DNA from: Oscheius dolichura | Lineage: Eukaryota; Nematoda; Chromadorea; Rhabditida; Rhabditidae | NCBI GenBank assembly: GCA_932521035.1 | Contig: OW051495.1 | Location: 12,276,001 to 12,340,000 of the forward strand | DNA: 64,000 nt | Direction: 5' to 3' | Shown: piece after piece, positions 23,230 through 35,090 of the stretch | Numbering within the stretch: position 1 is the stretch's first letter | Layout: every line of letters starts with the position of its first letter | The notes under the pieces: generated by a model | Seen by the model: the letters and a program-made list of their open reading frames with translations, nothing else | What the model was told of the DNA's origin: nothing | The model's database searches: none | Position numbers and translations under genes: made by a program

Positions 23230-23443
23230 TCATTTTTGCTCTCTTGCTCGTCTCTGTAAACACCCCAGCTGAATCAATAGAAAAATATAGACTTTTTAAT
23301 CGTACCTTGATATCTTTCCCGGCTTTTTCATTCTCCTTATTCATTTTCATCTGCTGCTGTTGTTGTTGTTGGGATACGGCTTCTATTTTTTCCTCCACGA
23401 CGGCGACGGGCGGCTTCGCAGTGGCGGCTTGTTTCCCCGGCAT
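23230..23443 (-). CDS. Small polyglutamine-containing protein (58 aa)
   Basis: Two exons joined across a 38-base intron (GTACGATT...TTGATTCAG). The protein starts MPGKQAATAKPPVAVVEEK, has a run of seven glutamines, then a charged stretch (KMNKENEKAGKDIK) and a basic end (LGCLQRRAREQK). It is soluble and probably disordered. No family was recognised. The gene is convergent with the small membrane-protein gene. Reading through the intron keeps the frame open for about 50 more codons, so an intron-retained form is possible. Confidence 0.5.
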
Positions 23444-25898
23444 CTTGCTCTAACCTATAATTTATCTATTTTCCCATTAAAAATAAGATTTTTAGGGAAG
23501 AAAGTAGGGACAGGAAGCCGTCTCCCAGCAGTCGAGAAAAAAGCACAGACACGAGGGGGAGACGGGTGGGAAGGCTGGCCAGGGGGAGATAGTCACGTGT
23601 CTGAGGCGGCGGCACTGTGTTGATTGTGAATAAACGCCGGGCCATGTGCCATTATTACCCGGGCGGCTGGCTGTCTCTCCTCTGGGTCCGGGACTGCTAC
23701 TCCCCTATATCGCCTAATTTTGAAACTGTCTATCCCCGTTTTTACCCTCTCTAGACAATCGAAAATCAATGTTCGAAATGTGTTTGTGAGTGAGTGTGTG
23801 TATAGCAAAGCAGCAGCACATGGGAACTCTCGCCGGGATGACAACAGGCAGACGCGCCGGGGAGACAGACGGCTGGAAGAGACCCGGCAGAGGAGGAGGA
23901 GGAGGACGGGCGCGAGAACAGCAACCAACAATTTCTGTTGTTTACCTCTATCTTTACCGCTCTCTGTTGTGCCTGTCCGTCTCAATATTTTCGACACAAC
24001 ACACACTATTCTCAATGTCGATCGAACACAGGGGAGGTAATGGGAGGTCGAAAGAGGGAGGAGGGGGATCTGAAGATCCAGAAGACAGGGGAACTGGAAT
24101 TTGGATTGATGGATAATGAAATAGACCATTTTTTGTGCTGTTGCAGGTGATTTTTCTGTCTTTTAAACTGAGACAAGAAAATTTTCTCATAGGGAACCCA
24201 AAAAACCATTAAGCGGGACCACGTTAGACAAGGAAATCTTAAAAATATTAAAGAAAATGATGATGTGGCGTGCGAGATAGAGAAGTCTTACAAAACACGG
24301 ATACTGTATGTCGGATGAATAGGGGGATGTTTCATCGTTTTGATAGAGAAAAAAAGGGAATTCCCAGCTACATTTCATGTGTTGATCGGGATATAAAATC
24401 AACATGTTGACAGGGAAAGATTTGAAGAATCAAAAGACGGCTACACTTCCCCAAATCTTCCTCTAACAGACAGTGACTGATATTCCACTTCACCTGGATA
24501 ACAAGGACTAATTGTTGGTCTTGTTTATTTTTGGACTGGGAAAATATACTACCCAGCCAGTATCTTTCTTAAAGAACTTGTAGGTTCCAAGAATTTGAGT
24601 TCGAAGAATAGGAAATGACATGGACTTGCCCTGGCCTGCCCGTGCGGTGCCTGACGTAAGAAATAAGTGTAGGATGCCCAATTAATTGAAACAAAGCTGT
24701 ACTTTGTCTACTTCAGGCGGGTGACGTCTTTTTCTGGGGGTGGAAGAAGTCGAGAAGCTATTTAGAGACAGTTGGAGGGGGAGAGGTCAACAGCTACAAT
24801 ATGACGAGGCGACACACTGGAACTGTTATTGAATATGGGAGTGGTGAAAGCCGTCGTGGAGTCTATTCACTTCAGACAATAAAAAGCGGCGCTTGTGGGA
24901 GAGAAAGTATAGAAAATCGATAGAAACGACTGGTAAACAAGCGAAATAGACCCTATTATGCATATGAGATCGCTTGAACGGTCGGGAGATGAAAGGAAGG
25001 GCCGAACGGAGAAAAAAAGGAGCCTTCAACGCTGTTTTAAAGAGAAGAATTCATCTGGCAGGCAGTCGTTACCAACACGATTTACCCTATGATTGGAACT
25101 ACCATAGTAACAAGTCTCCCAAAACTTTCTTTGTAAACCTGCAGGAGCGCAAAAGGACATAGTCAGACTTTTCGGAGAAGTTTGACCCATGTATAAAAAG
25201 CCCTGACCCGAAAAACAATCATAGCTTTGCAAACTTCCGTCCTCTCCGGTCATGCCCCTCAACCAAACCTTTTCTCTCGTAAATTCACTACGGAAATCTG
25301 TGAGACTCTTTTCATCACCCCAAGAGGGTACCAGGAAGTATCCCAGGATCCTGTGGTAGCTTCCAAGAGGACCTATGCATACAAAACCCGAGGATTTCCT
25401 TGTAAGAGCCTTCAAAGTCATAATTCTGTCTCAAATTAGGGTTCCAGGTGCAAAAACGGAGGGAGGGTGCTCTTTGGAAAGACCCGTACTGCTCTACAGT
25501 ATCCAGAATGACAACAAAAATGTGGGGAAGAGGGAAGACCAAAAGTCCCGATCTCTATTTATAACCTTTTCCTACTGGTTGTCTTCCACTCTCAAGAGGA
25601 ATACAACTTTTTTTTGCCCCCTGTCCTCTGTCCAATCACCCCTGTCATATGCTGTTGGTGTTGCCCTCTTACGGACAGCTACGTGTGGCTACAATTTTAA
25701 CAGAAAAGTAATAAGTCCAAGGACAGATCCTCTTGACTAGACAAACATAACAAACGGAATAGTATGAGATTCTTTATTCATCACCCATTATTTATCATCA
25801 GACAGTTTCTTATATTATTACTCGAATATATTGAACAAACCCGGTAGCACACCGTAAGCAAACAAGGCAATTCGTCTAGAAAATAAGGAGAAAGAGGG
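23444..25898. other. 2.4 kb with no recognisable gene
   Basis: Several frames of 100-180 codons (for example 23593-24129 minus, 25026-25421 minus, 25375-25740 plus) overlap each other on both strands. They lack exon-intron structure or family resemblance, and I treat them as chance. A palindromic E-box (TCACGTG at 23593-23599) and a Cys/Arg-rich GC-biased patch lie just upstream of the small polyQ gene and may be its promoter. Confidence 0.4.
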
Positions 25899-28800
25899 CT
25901 ATGGTAGATTCTTTTGAGCTTCTTGGAAGAAATCTGCCAGTCCAGCAACAACCTCTGCATTTTCTTCCTGGGTAAAGTCGGCTGCATGGTCCGTGACGTA
26001 TTTCCTCAGAGCGGCGAGGCCTAAACCGTACGAATTAGTGGATTAAATGGATAGGCACCTACCAATTTGGAATATTTTAAAATTGTACTGCTTCTTGGCG
26101 GGCTTCGGCTGCTCCACTTCAACTATTGGCTCTTCTGCTGGTTTAAACTCCCCCGTCTCTGCTACAGGCTCCTGGACGGTCTCTGGCTTCTTAGTTGGCT
26201 CCGTGAGAGGCTCCGTCGTTTCCATTAGATTGAGTTCAACAGAAGCTGACTCCGCTGCTACTACCAAAAGAGTTTCAGCTGTTTCAACAGCTAGGGCTTC
26301 TGTTCCTTCCGATAGAGGCTCAGATCCTTCTGATGCGTCTTCTGAAGATACCGCACTTTCTGGTAAAATATCATCGGCAGTCGCGGGCTCCACTGTTCCT
26401 TTCATTACAGGTACCAGCTCCTCTATTAATTCATTCACAGCCTCTGCCGCCTTCTCTACAGGCTCCTTCATGAGAGTTAGTTCAACTTGTGTCTCGATGA
26501 CGGGTATTTCTGTAACAGGGGCTTCCTTCTCCAACTCCATGGAATCCTTTGGTCCTTCTTCTACTTTTTGTATTTGTTGGGGAGGAGATTTCGGCGAGAG
26601 GCCTTCTAAAAAGTCAAGTTATCTTTATCTAGAGAACGGTCAGGAGTTTAGGATTTCAGAGCGTGGTCTCGTAAAATACACTTACCAAGAGTTTTCAACT
26701 CTCCAATTTCTTCATTATCCTCCCGAGGAACAGTAGCGGGACCCACTTCTGTCGTCTCTTCGTGGGTCTTGAAGGGAAGTGGTGGGGAGAAGGCTGCCTC
26801 TTGTACTCCGCCTGCCTAAATATTTTTTGAATGTTAAAACGTATTCAAAGCCAAAAACTGACCGTTTTGGAGAATTCTTCCAGAGCTTTTTTGGCGGTAT
26901 CCAATTTGATGGAGACCTTGGAGAGGAATGCTTCCGATGAGGCGGCCAGATCACCCACGGTGCCAATCTTATTACTGGCTAATCGACTTTGAAGGATCTT
27001 GTACCTGAAAAATTAAACATTTGGGCGTATAAAGATGGAAAACTTACGCTCCATGAGTGGAAACAGGAGTCAGCTGATGGACAATTTTAGCAATGGGCGT
27101 GGTATTCCCGATAAGACCAGGGAATAGAGGATCCGTACGAGGTTCGGCTTTCTTCTAAAAGAGTGAACGATAAATAGATAGAATATAAAACCCCTTACAA
27201 AGAAGCAGTCGATCTTTTTTCTCTTTGGAGTCCGCTGCTCGTCGTCCTTCATAGCCACGTCTTGATCAAAATGGACGTGGAGCGTCTTCCTATCCTGCGT
27301 GGTGGGAGTAGCGGCGGTCTTGAGTATTCCGGGAGTTGTAATACTTGCCGGATTGACGATGATTTGACTAAAAAATGAGGTTATGTCCAGAATAAAGTAA
27401 AGAAAATACTCACATTTCTGTGTTCCTTGGAGGCGTCTGAAGGGCTTCTGGAACTGCAGTGGGAGGAGGAAGGATGACTACTTCTTCAGGGACATCCTCG
27501 ATCACAAGGGGCTGCTCTTCCGCAGTCTTCACAACTTCAGTTTTCTTTTCTTCTACTGATTTGGACACGCCCACAACGGGTGCTTCTTCCTTTTGAATCT
27601 CTAAAGAGATTTCCGAGGCCTTCTCTGCTTCAATTGCCGGTTCCGTCGTCTCTTCAAGTTCTTCTTTCAATACTTCCGAAACCTTCGGGATCTTCTTGAC
27701 CAAGGCACTGATTGGAAGATGGTCGTCATCTGATTCATCTTCCTTCTTTCCCTTTTTATGCTTCTTTTCCTAAAAATTAACCAAATAACGGTCATTATAA
27801 AGATTTATTTCCACCTCTTTCTCCTTCTTGCCTGTTTTATTCACCGGCTTCTCATTCCGAGTTTTTGGGACGTATTTTGTCGGAGTTCCCTGAATTTTAA
27901 AAAATTTTTAGATCCTCATAAGGAAAATGTCACCTTCAGTAAGCTTCTTCTCGAGCGTGTTTCCAGAATGACTGCTTCATCATCCTCATCGGCGGACCTC
28001 TCTTCTGGTTCATGGATATTTTCTATTTCTGCCAGGGTTTCGGCCTTCTTTGCTAGTTTCTCTTCAACCACCTTTTCAGTTTTATGGGCAGCCTGAAAGT
28101 ATGTGATTTTATCGATTAGCCCATTAATTTAAAGGGTTCTGCTCCTTTCAGGGCCTACTCTTCGGTCTCGCGCCCACCGAAGGGAAAAGCCCTCCATTCG
28201 TTTCAGGATCCAGGAGGAAACCTACAGATTCCCAGGCTATACAAGGTAAAACAGTCAAAACATAAGAAACGCCTACCTCAGCCTGACTTCTCCTAGTAAA
28301 TCGACCCGTCTTCCTAGGTTGAGAAGCTACTTCTTTCTTATGAGGTGATGCTTTTGGGGACGCTGGCTTCATAGGTACTGACACCGTCTCTGCAGATCTC
28401 TTCGGTCGACCACGTTTCTTCTGCACTGCACTGTTATTACTCGACGCCAGAACACTTTTCGACTTCTGTTCGGCGTGCAATGCTTCAAAACTAGCCGGTT
28501 CTTTAGCTCCCGCCTTGTTAGAGAAACTGCTCATAGATGCTCTGAAATTTAGAAAAATGGGAGTGAAAAATAGGAAGAGGGGGCTTACTCGTTGGATTCC
28601 ACATCATATTGAGAGCCTAGGCGGGTCTGCAGCAAGTCACTTTTGATCTGGATAGATTCTTCGTCCATGTAGGGCAACTTATCCCTGGAAATATGGAGAG
28701 TTTCCTGGTTTTTATACCCAAAAAATAGCTGAAAAAGAGCCTAACCTCGGTGCCAGAAAGACCTCCTTCTGATGATCTGTAAGTTTTACTTTCTTGGCCG

Positions 28801-28927
28801 AATCAGGCTTCTGAATCGGGACATAGTCAACCGAATCCTCATCCACCAGAGCGGCTATCCGCTTCTTCGCCGACCTGGTCTGCCTCGGCGGGGTGTGGTT
28901 CTCCTTACCCGGAGAGTTGGTGATCAT
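25899..28927 (-). CDS. Nuclear protein with AT-hook and Rif1-like C-terminus
   Basis: About a dozen exons chain in phase from ATG at 28927 (just after a TATTCCAG acceptor) to TAG at 25899. The N-terminal part is basic: TPPRQTRSAKKRI, then VDYVPIQKPDSAKKVKLTDH and QKEVF, a pattern reminiscent of Rif1 proteins. An AT-hook follows (KKRGRPKRSAE). The middle is Lys/Glu-rich and disordered. Near the C-terminus are FPGLIGNTTPIAKIVHQL and KIGTVGDLAASSEAFLSKVS, resembling the Rif1 C-terminal domain, which binds DNA and works with PP1 in replication timing; SKVSI could be a PP1-docking-like motif. A very acidic Ala/Val/Glu-rich stretch (26050-26560) follows, then a folded-looking tail (LAALRKYVTDHAADF). 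The large helical-repeat N-terminus of classical Rif1 is absent. Rif1 kinship is a moderate-confidence inference. Confidence 0.65.
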
Positions 28928-29499
28928 TTCTCTGGAATACTGTGATACTAATTTTAGGCGGAAATAGGAAAGAAAGCGAGAAGTTGAAGAAGTTTTTAGG
29001 AGAAAATAGGAGATTCAAATGGCGCCGCATTAGCGCGCACCGGCCATTGTCAAGGGAGCAGAGTTGCATATCGGCAGATTGCAGATTGAATAGAAGTGAT
29101 AGTAATACGATAGCGATAAGAAAAAAATAGATGAAACAACATAATTATTGAGAAAAATTGAAAGAAAAGGATGTTTCTAGAGCGAGAAAAGCGAAAATGG
29201 GCCTTCGGCACCCGGTCCGCCAGGGAAAAGCGACTTTCCGCTTTTTCCATTCTTGGCTATAGTAATAGGGTTTTATAAATTATAAATAGCACAGTTAGGT
29301 GTGTGTTTCGCGAAGAAACCCTTTGAATTTCTCGTTTCTTTTGAGAAAAGGCGTCTCCCCTCACTTAAAAGAATATACGTTCAATGCAAGGACGTCTAGG
29401 CAGTAGCTTTAAATAGAGATGACAATAAATACTGTATAGATTAACAGTAAAACTATGTTTATTGTAAAGCAACTCGTATGAAAATCTAAAAGCAGGAGA
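28928..29499. other. Intergenic; promoter side of the Rif1-like gene
   Basis: Nothing coding was recognised. A minus-strand AATAAA near 29456-29461 (read as TTTATT on plus) serves the small exon at 29500-29677. Confidence 0.35.
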
Positions 29500-29677
29500 T
29501 CACGGACCGGTGATACGGTTCGGTACGCGGCAATCCACTCGCTCGGACCCACGGTGGCTGTTGATGTTGGTCGGCGCGCCGTCCTCGGCTATCGGTGCAA
29601 TCGTCTTCACGTCATGTTCGCTTCCTCCAGGATCACTTTGACGGTTGCTGGCGGTGTTTGAAACCGTAACAGTTTTC
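29500..29677 (-). CDS. Terminal exon of an unidentified minus-strand gene
   Basis: A good acceptor (TCTCATTTTAG) opens a 58-codon frame rich in Ser, Asn, Asp and Arg (TVTVSNTASNRQSDPGGSE, GAPTNINSHRGSERVDC) ending in TGA. An AATAAA signal sits about 40 bases downstream on the same strand. Together these support a real 3' exon, but no upstream exon or start could be found within the roughly 215 bases before the divergent gene at 29895. It may be a tiny trans-spliced gene or a remnant. No family recognised. Confidence 0.35.
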
Positions 29678-29894
29678 CTAAAATGAGAAAGAATGTACCG
29701 TGAAAACAAAGAGAACAAAAGTAGTCAGCCGGATGGGAGAGTGGAGTGGCCGCTGCCGGATTACTCGGGGGATTTTTAGAAAAAGATTATCCAAGGGAAA
29801 AGATGACCTTGATTAAAATAAAGATTTAAAAAAAGATTAAAATTTTGATATAAAAGCCGAGAAATGGTAGTGGCTACTCATTCGAATCTCATCT

Positions 29895-30549
29895 ATGATG
29901 ATGTTTGCCAATCTTCTCTTGCTCCTGGCTCTTTCCCACGTCTCGTACGAGCAAGGTGCATCCTGCGTTCAAGGAAGTACGTACTTCACTTTATTTTCTT
30001 TTTTTCGTGGTAGCACCTTTCGCCGCAATATAAACAGCGCCGTAACATTCAAAGCAACGGATACTACGCTACTGCTTATTAGCAGCTATTTTGTCAACCG
30101 CCTCGTCATCTATTTTGTTTCCAGGGGCAAACAATAAGAATCAACCGCCGACGTGGATACCAAACAGGAAACCAAACTTTCTGTGTGAAGTTCGTTTTCA
30201 TTTAATTTTCATTATATTTAAAATGATGCAGGGAAGCACTGAAAGCCGGCGGAGAGGACCGTTCGGATTATTTCTGTAATGACGGAATCAAATGCACTTA
30301 TAATGTAAGAATATCGAACCATTGATGTTTCCGCTTCTATAGGTTTCATTTATTAAAAAACATCGTTTTCAGAAGGTGGAGATGGGCAAATGTCTGGATG
30401 TCTCGGGAAACTACGGGGAAGTATACGAGATCTGCTGCTGCCATGGCTGCAATCTCCTGCCCAAGAATTTTGGAGGACATCCAATGGCTGGCAGTGCCGT
30501 CCTCCTCATGTCCACCGTCACAATCGGTCACCAGCTTCGTCTCCTGTGA
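29895..30549 (+). CDS. Small secreted Cys-rich protein, probably GPI-anchored (Ly6-like)
   Basis: Four exons: 29895-29976, 30125-30182, 30232-30304 and 30373-30549. There is a signal peptide (MMMFANLLLLLALSHVSY) and a compact cysteine pattern (GASCVQG, YFCNDGIKCTYN, MGKCLD, YEICCCHGCNLLPK). The hydrophobic C-terminus (AGSAVLLMSTVTIGHQLRLL) is typical of a GPI-attachment signal. The CCC-x-x-C end and overall size resemble nematode Ly6/three-finger surface proteins, though the spacing is not exact. The exon 2 donor was set at CT|GTGTGAAG because this is the only choice that keeps the cysteine frame. Three consecutive ATGs at the start make the exact initiator ambiguous. Confidence 0.68.
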
Positions 30550-31077
30550 TAAGTCTTCAGAATAAAGGGACTGCCCCGTAACTTTCTGTCTTCCTTTCTT
30601 CGATTTCTTTTTTATTTGTGGTGTGATTTTGTCTCCATTACTCTTGAAAACCGTCATCTCATCTCGATCACTTGGTTTTCTACTACCAAAAGAAAAAGCG
30701 GGTTAGCTTTAGCTTTGGACCAAATCCTTTGGTGGCGGTTATTACAACCGGTCGTTGCTTTGACCACTTCAAAAAGCTGGCCGGCTAGCCAAGCTGAATC
30801 GAATCTTCGTTCTGCTAAAACAATGAACTAAACTCCTTGAAGACTGTATGTACATTTTATATAAAGATATTGTAAAAATAATAATAGTTATAGTTTACAC
30901 CACGACCAGTACCAAACTACGAGACAAAGATGCGATACAATTTTCAAGTTCTCCTGAATCACCTGGCTCTTGTCCTTGTCTGCATACTGGTTCCAACTGT
31001 TTCTCGTCTGTATTAATTATAAATGTATATGGTTCCCGCTTCCAAGATAATGCGCAGTTTTGTATGAAAAGCAGGGG
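30550..31077. other. Intergenic between convergent genes
   Basis: Holds the 3' flanks of two convergent genes. A 71-codon plus frame at 30616 is not supported. No element was recognised. Confidence 0.35.
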
Positions 31078-31768
31078 TCATTTCTTCGTCTTGGCGGCTT
31101 TCTAAACAAGAATCGGCTCATTTTTGAGTTGGAAATTATTCTCACCTCCAGGGCTTTACATATTTTCGCAAAACAAGAAGCTAATGTCCGTTGGAGTTCC
31201 ACTCTCTGGCCAACGACGTTGGGATACGTGATAAAAAACCCAGACTTATCCAGATCTTCTAGGAAAGCTTCACATAATGGGTAGAGAATGTTTTGGAGCT
31301 CCTCTGCATTGAAGTTACCAACACAGGATTGCTTGAGATCGTCAGTAGCCCGTATTAATGTTATCCATGTGTCCATTTTGCCGTGTTTCTGAAAAATGAA
31401 CCCCGTTTTTTGGCCGAAAACTGACGACCAAACCCTTACTAGGAACAAAGCACTCCATTTGGTTAAAAAAACAATATAATAAAGCTCACCACGATGATGT
31501 TCTCCAGATCCTTCAATTCCGTGGATGTCAATGGACCTTCCAGGTCGGGGCACATTATCTGCCTTCCATCTTCTGCGAACATTTTCTGCACTGCCACTCC
31601 AATCTTCCATTTATCTTGTATCTGCTCTTTCAGTTCTTTTAATTTTGTCTAAATTCAATCAAATGTTTACCACCTAATAAAAGGAAACATTACCTCTTCA
31701 GTATAGGGAAATTCCATTTTCTGGATGAGATTTTCATCGGGATTTACCAAGGTCAAAGAGAGGAACAT
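31078..31768 (-). CDS. Small helical soluble protein of unknown function
   Basis: Four exons with clean phase-0 junctions give about 180 residues. The product is cytosolic in character, with no signal peptide or membrane segment: MFLSLTLVNPDEN, then a coiled-coil-prone stretch (TKLKELKEQIQDKWKIGVAV), an acidic/polar segment (DLEGPLTSTELKDLENIIV), a conserved-looking domain with two cysteines (LKQSCVGNF, YPLCEAFLEDLDKSGFF) and a lysine-rich end (KAAKTKK). Not recognised. It is divergent from the VHA-19-like gene at 32175, and the 406-base gap must contain both promoters. Confidence 0.6.
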
Positions 31769-32174
31769 CCTTGGCGGGTAGATTTCCACTTTTATCAATT
31801 TAAAATAGACTTAGAAATAGTAGAAATCGTTCCGGAGCCGTAGAAGGAGAATTTATTTTCGAATCCGCTTGCACTTTGCCTATTGCTCGCTGCTCTTGCT
31901 GGCCCCATGCGCTTCAATTGGGGCGCGCTTTCAACAATAGGTCCCATCGCGCTTGCATCGATCTTTCATCGGTCTATTGGCATTTGTCAATCTTTTACTA
32001 AAGTCCAACTCTCGTTGACTTGATATTTTATTGGTTTTATATTTATTTCCCCCATTTTGGCCGTAAAAAACCAGAAAATCTCTATATTTCAGTGCCTTCC
32101 AAGGCTCTTTCCCTCTCCAGGACCTTTAGCTCCATTTTCCCACATTTTCCATAAAATAAAGATAAATTTTCAGG

Positions 32175-34450
32175 ATGCGGGTACTGTTGGCCTCGTTATT
32201 AGTGCCCTTCGCGGCTAGCTTCGATGCTGTTCTTTTCTCAAATGAACAAAAAATATCGTAAGCCCATTTCCCGACCCGTATAACCGCCCCCCGTTTCAGG
32301 AGTGACTACCCCTCGGTTGAAAATCTCCTTTCAACCGCCTCGGCCGATTCTCCCCTGGTCTTTTTTGTGAATCCCGACTTCACGCTAGGTAGAATTTTCC
32401 CTGCTTTATTTAATTCAGCTTATTGATTTTCTAGGACAATTCTCTCAACACGTCAATGCTTATTCTGATGACAAGACCGTCTCCGGGCTGGCTTCTTCCG
32501 TAAAAGAAGCAAAATACAATGGAGCACGTTTCTTGGACGATGGTGTTCATGTAAGTTAGACTATTTCACGTTTAAAAGAAGCATTTGAATTATTGTAACG
32601 TTAAAAATACGGCGTAGAGCGCCGAAATGGCTTGCAAGCGCGCTGGACCCCACTTTTTGCCCCTCAAAAAGCCAAATTCAAATGTAGTTCGAGCCATATT
32701 GCCCACAGGATATTATTTCGTTTATATATACCTTCAACTTTAAAACTCCATTAATTCCAGGCTCCCGGAGCGATCACTGTTACCAATGCCGATGACTTCA
32801 AGGCCGGTTCCGCCGTCTATATCGTAGCTGGCGAGGATTGGGCTTCTCTTGATGCTTTGGCCCAAAAGGTACCATTTTTATCCATTTAGACCTTTATATC
32901 GTTCTGTTTTCTTAGTTTTCATTCCAAAAATGTATACTGTATTTGCCCTTCTAAAAGATTCATCCCTTTGCAGATCATCCCCAGCCTCGGATTCAAGTAC
33001 ACTGGAGTCCTCGTACCTACAGAGGCTGTCTCTCAAGACCACGTAAGTTCTCCCTAGAACAATACTGTATACTGTTATCCATTCTCCAGACACGAGTCAA
33101 GAGAGTCAGTGTGAAAGGCTCTTCAGTCGCTGCTCTTCGAGGAGAAGCCGCCTCCACCGGGAATAAGTTCCCCATGGTCCTCCCTCCATACAATGGTAGT
33201 ACCCCGCTAACCTGGAAGGAAGAGTAAGTTCCCCTTTTTATTTTTCATTATATGCTTTCTTTCCAGCTACGGTAGCTGTCTTCTCTACTCTGAAGGAATT
33301 AACGTCGTCGTCTACAACAAGGCCCAAAGTAACCGTCCCTATGCCTCGGCGGTCATCCGGTCTGATGGAAATGCTACCTGGTACTGCGGATTTCCCCCTT
33401 TATATAATTTAAATCTTTTTAGGGACTTCAATGATGACGATGTGAAGTGCGCCAACGGATCCGTTGGATGGTATACGTAAGTTTTTGCTGTTGTTTGAAC
33501 GAGTTTATCCCAAAATTTTAGTTTCACCATGCGCATCAACGTGGCCAACGACATTACTGGATATGTTGGTACCGATGAGGCTTTCAAGATTACTGCCGGA
33601 ACGCAAATTATCCTCACGTAAGCCGTTCCCCAATTTCTTTTCCTAATTCTACTTTTTAGCCTAAATATCCAAGGAGATAACCTCGGCTGGTGGCAGCTCA
33701 AGTCCGCCAATGGTACCGTCGCTGTTAAGAAGTCAGGAAACTTCTTGCCATCGGTAGGAAGTGTTAAGAACCTTTCCAAACAAAAATAATTCAGGACATT
33801 GCTGCCACAAACGCCGCCTCCAAGAACATTGACTACATGGGGCTGAATAGTGTGCAAGGATGGGCTTGGGGATGCTACACCTCCCAGGCAGTCTTCTTCC
33901 CGGTTGATGGGCAAGCTGATATGATGATCGGCATCTCCCTCTACAACACGGAGATCCAACCTCAGGGAGCTGTCAACGGGACGGCGGGAGCGGCACCTAC
34001 AAAGCAGATCTTCACTCTAAATGTGGATGACTGTACCGGAACATTCTCTACGGGATCGTGGATGGGTACGTAACTTTTCACACCCGGGTCAGATGTTAAA
34101 AACAATACGCTAACTAAACGTAGAATAGGGCGAATTGCCAGTATCCGTGGGGGTTTCCATAACATTTCCTACACAACAGCCCCAAACCCGCGGTAGGGAC
34201 TAAAAACCAAGGCCGGGTCGGATATCTACAGGGTTTTACGAATTCCGTCCCGTTATTCATCTATCTAGGAGCGACTTGTGCTCTTCAGTCCCTAGACAGC
34301 TAGCCTACTTCTTATTTTACAGGTATCATCAGTGCCCTGGTCCTGTTGTTCGGTCTCTTCTTCGGTTACCTCATGCTCCAAGCCGTCAAAACAATGGACA
34401 GGTTCGATGATCCCAAGCAGAGGCAGATTCTAATCAATGTCCGAGAGTAA
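32175..34450 (+). CDS. vha-19: V-ATPase accessory subunit S1 (Ac45 / VHA-19-like)
   Basis: Type I membrane protein that accompanies the vacuolar proton pump, helping its assembly, trafficking and endo-lysosomal acidification. A signal peptide (MRVLLASLLVPFAAS) is followed by a long Asn/Gly-rich lumenal domain with several N-x-S/T sites. Then come one transmembrane helix (GIISALVLLFGLFFGYLMLQ) and the diagnostic cytosolic tail AVKTMDRFDDPKQRQILI, the best evidence for the assignment. About a dozen exons close in phase. A TTTTCAG sits directly before the ATG, so the mRNA is probably trans-spliced with an almost absent 5' UTR. An intron of about 240 bases separates the lumenal domain from the TM exon (about 34065-34321). 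The symbol is by resemblance to the C. elegans gene. Confidence 0.85.
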
Positions 34451-35090
34451 TTCCCTCAGTTTTTTACTCTACTAGTCTCGTCAAATAATTCCCCCGCTGC
34501 ATACTGTACTTCCCTTTCTCAATGCCAGGTACTTCACTTTATTCCCACCTCCCCCTTTTTTATAATCAAAAGTGTGTATATTTTGTTCTTCTCTGAAAGT
34601 TTTTTGATTTGTCCATAGAGAAAGCCCCGTATCCTGTGATTGTTCCCTTCATCACTAAAGCTGCTAATATTTATCTATGATTAGGTGATATCCTTAGCCA
34701 TTCCAGTTACCCTGACAGGTAACCACCAAGACGTATTTTTATTTGTTTATTTCTAGTTGTTAGCCGAAAAACTATATGAAAAAGAGATTGTACTTATTGA
34801 AAAGCAGTAAAGATGCTTTAAATTAGAGAGAGAGATTAATTCATTTAGACAGCCACAATTAGACAGTTCAAAAGATTTTCGACCCCAGCTATTGCGGATT
34901 ATTGGATCTTCAACCACAGCGGGGATTTGGGAAGAGAGAACTATGAGAATGGAGAGAATATTCCGTTTGAGAGAGCCGCGAGACTTAACAATGGCTTCTA
35001 TGTTTTGTCTCACTTGTTAAACCAGGCAATATTTGTTCAACAGACTCGAGACGATTTCTTTTCCGATTACCAGTGACTAACTAACCACTG
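34451..35090. other. Intergenic with a CACAATTAGACAG-type repeat
   Basis: No gene recognised. Around 34846-34870 is TTAGACAGCCACAATTAGAC, a member of the dispersed CCACAGTTAGACAGC family. Sequence near 35062-35090 (GATTACCAGTGACTAA) recurs at 36170-36190, bracketing the next gene. Confidence 0.4.

Noticed and set aside
23593-24129. 178-codon minus-strand frame
   Set aside because: It overlaps two plus-strand frames of similar length, has low-complexity Arg/Ser/Leu composition and no family or splice support.
25026-25740. Overlapping 121- and 131-codon frames on both strands
   Set aside because: They are mutually exclusive, with no exon signals beyond chance and no recognisable domain.
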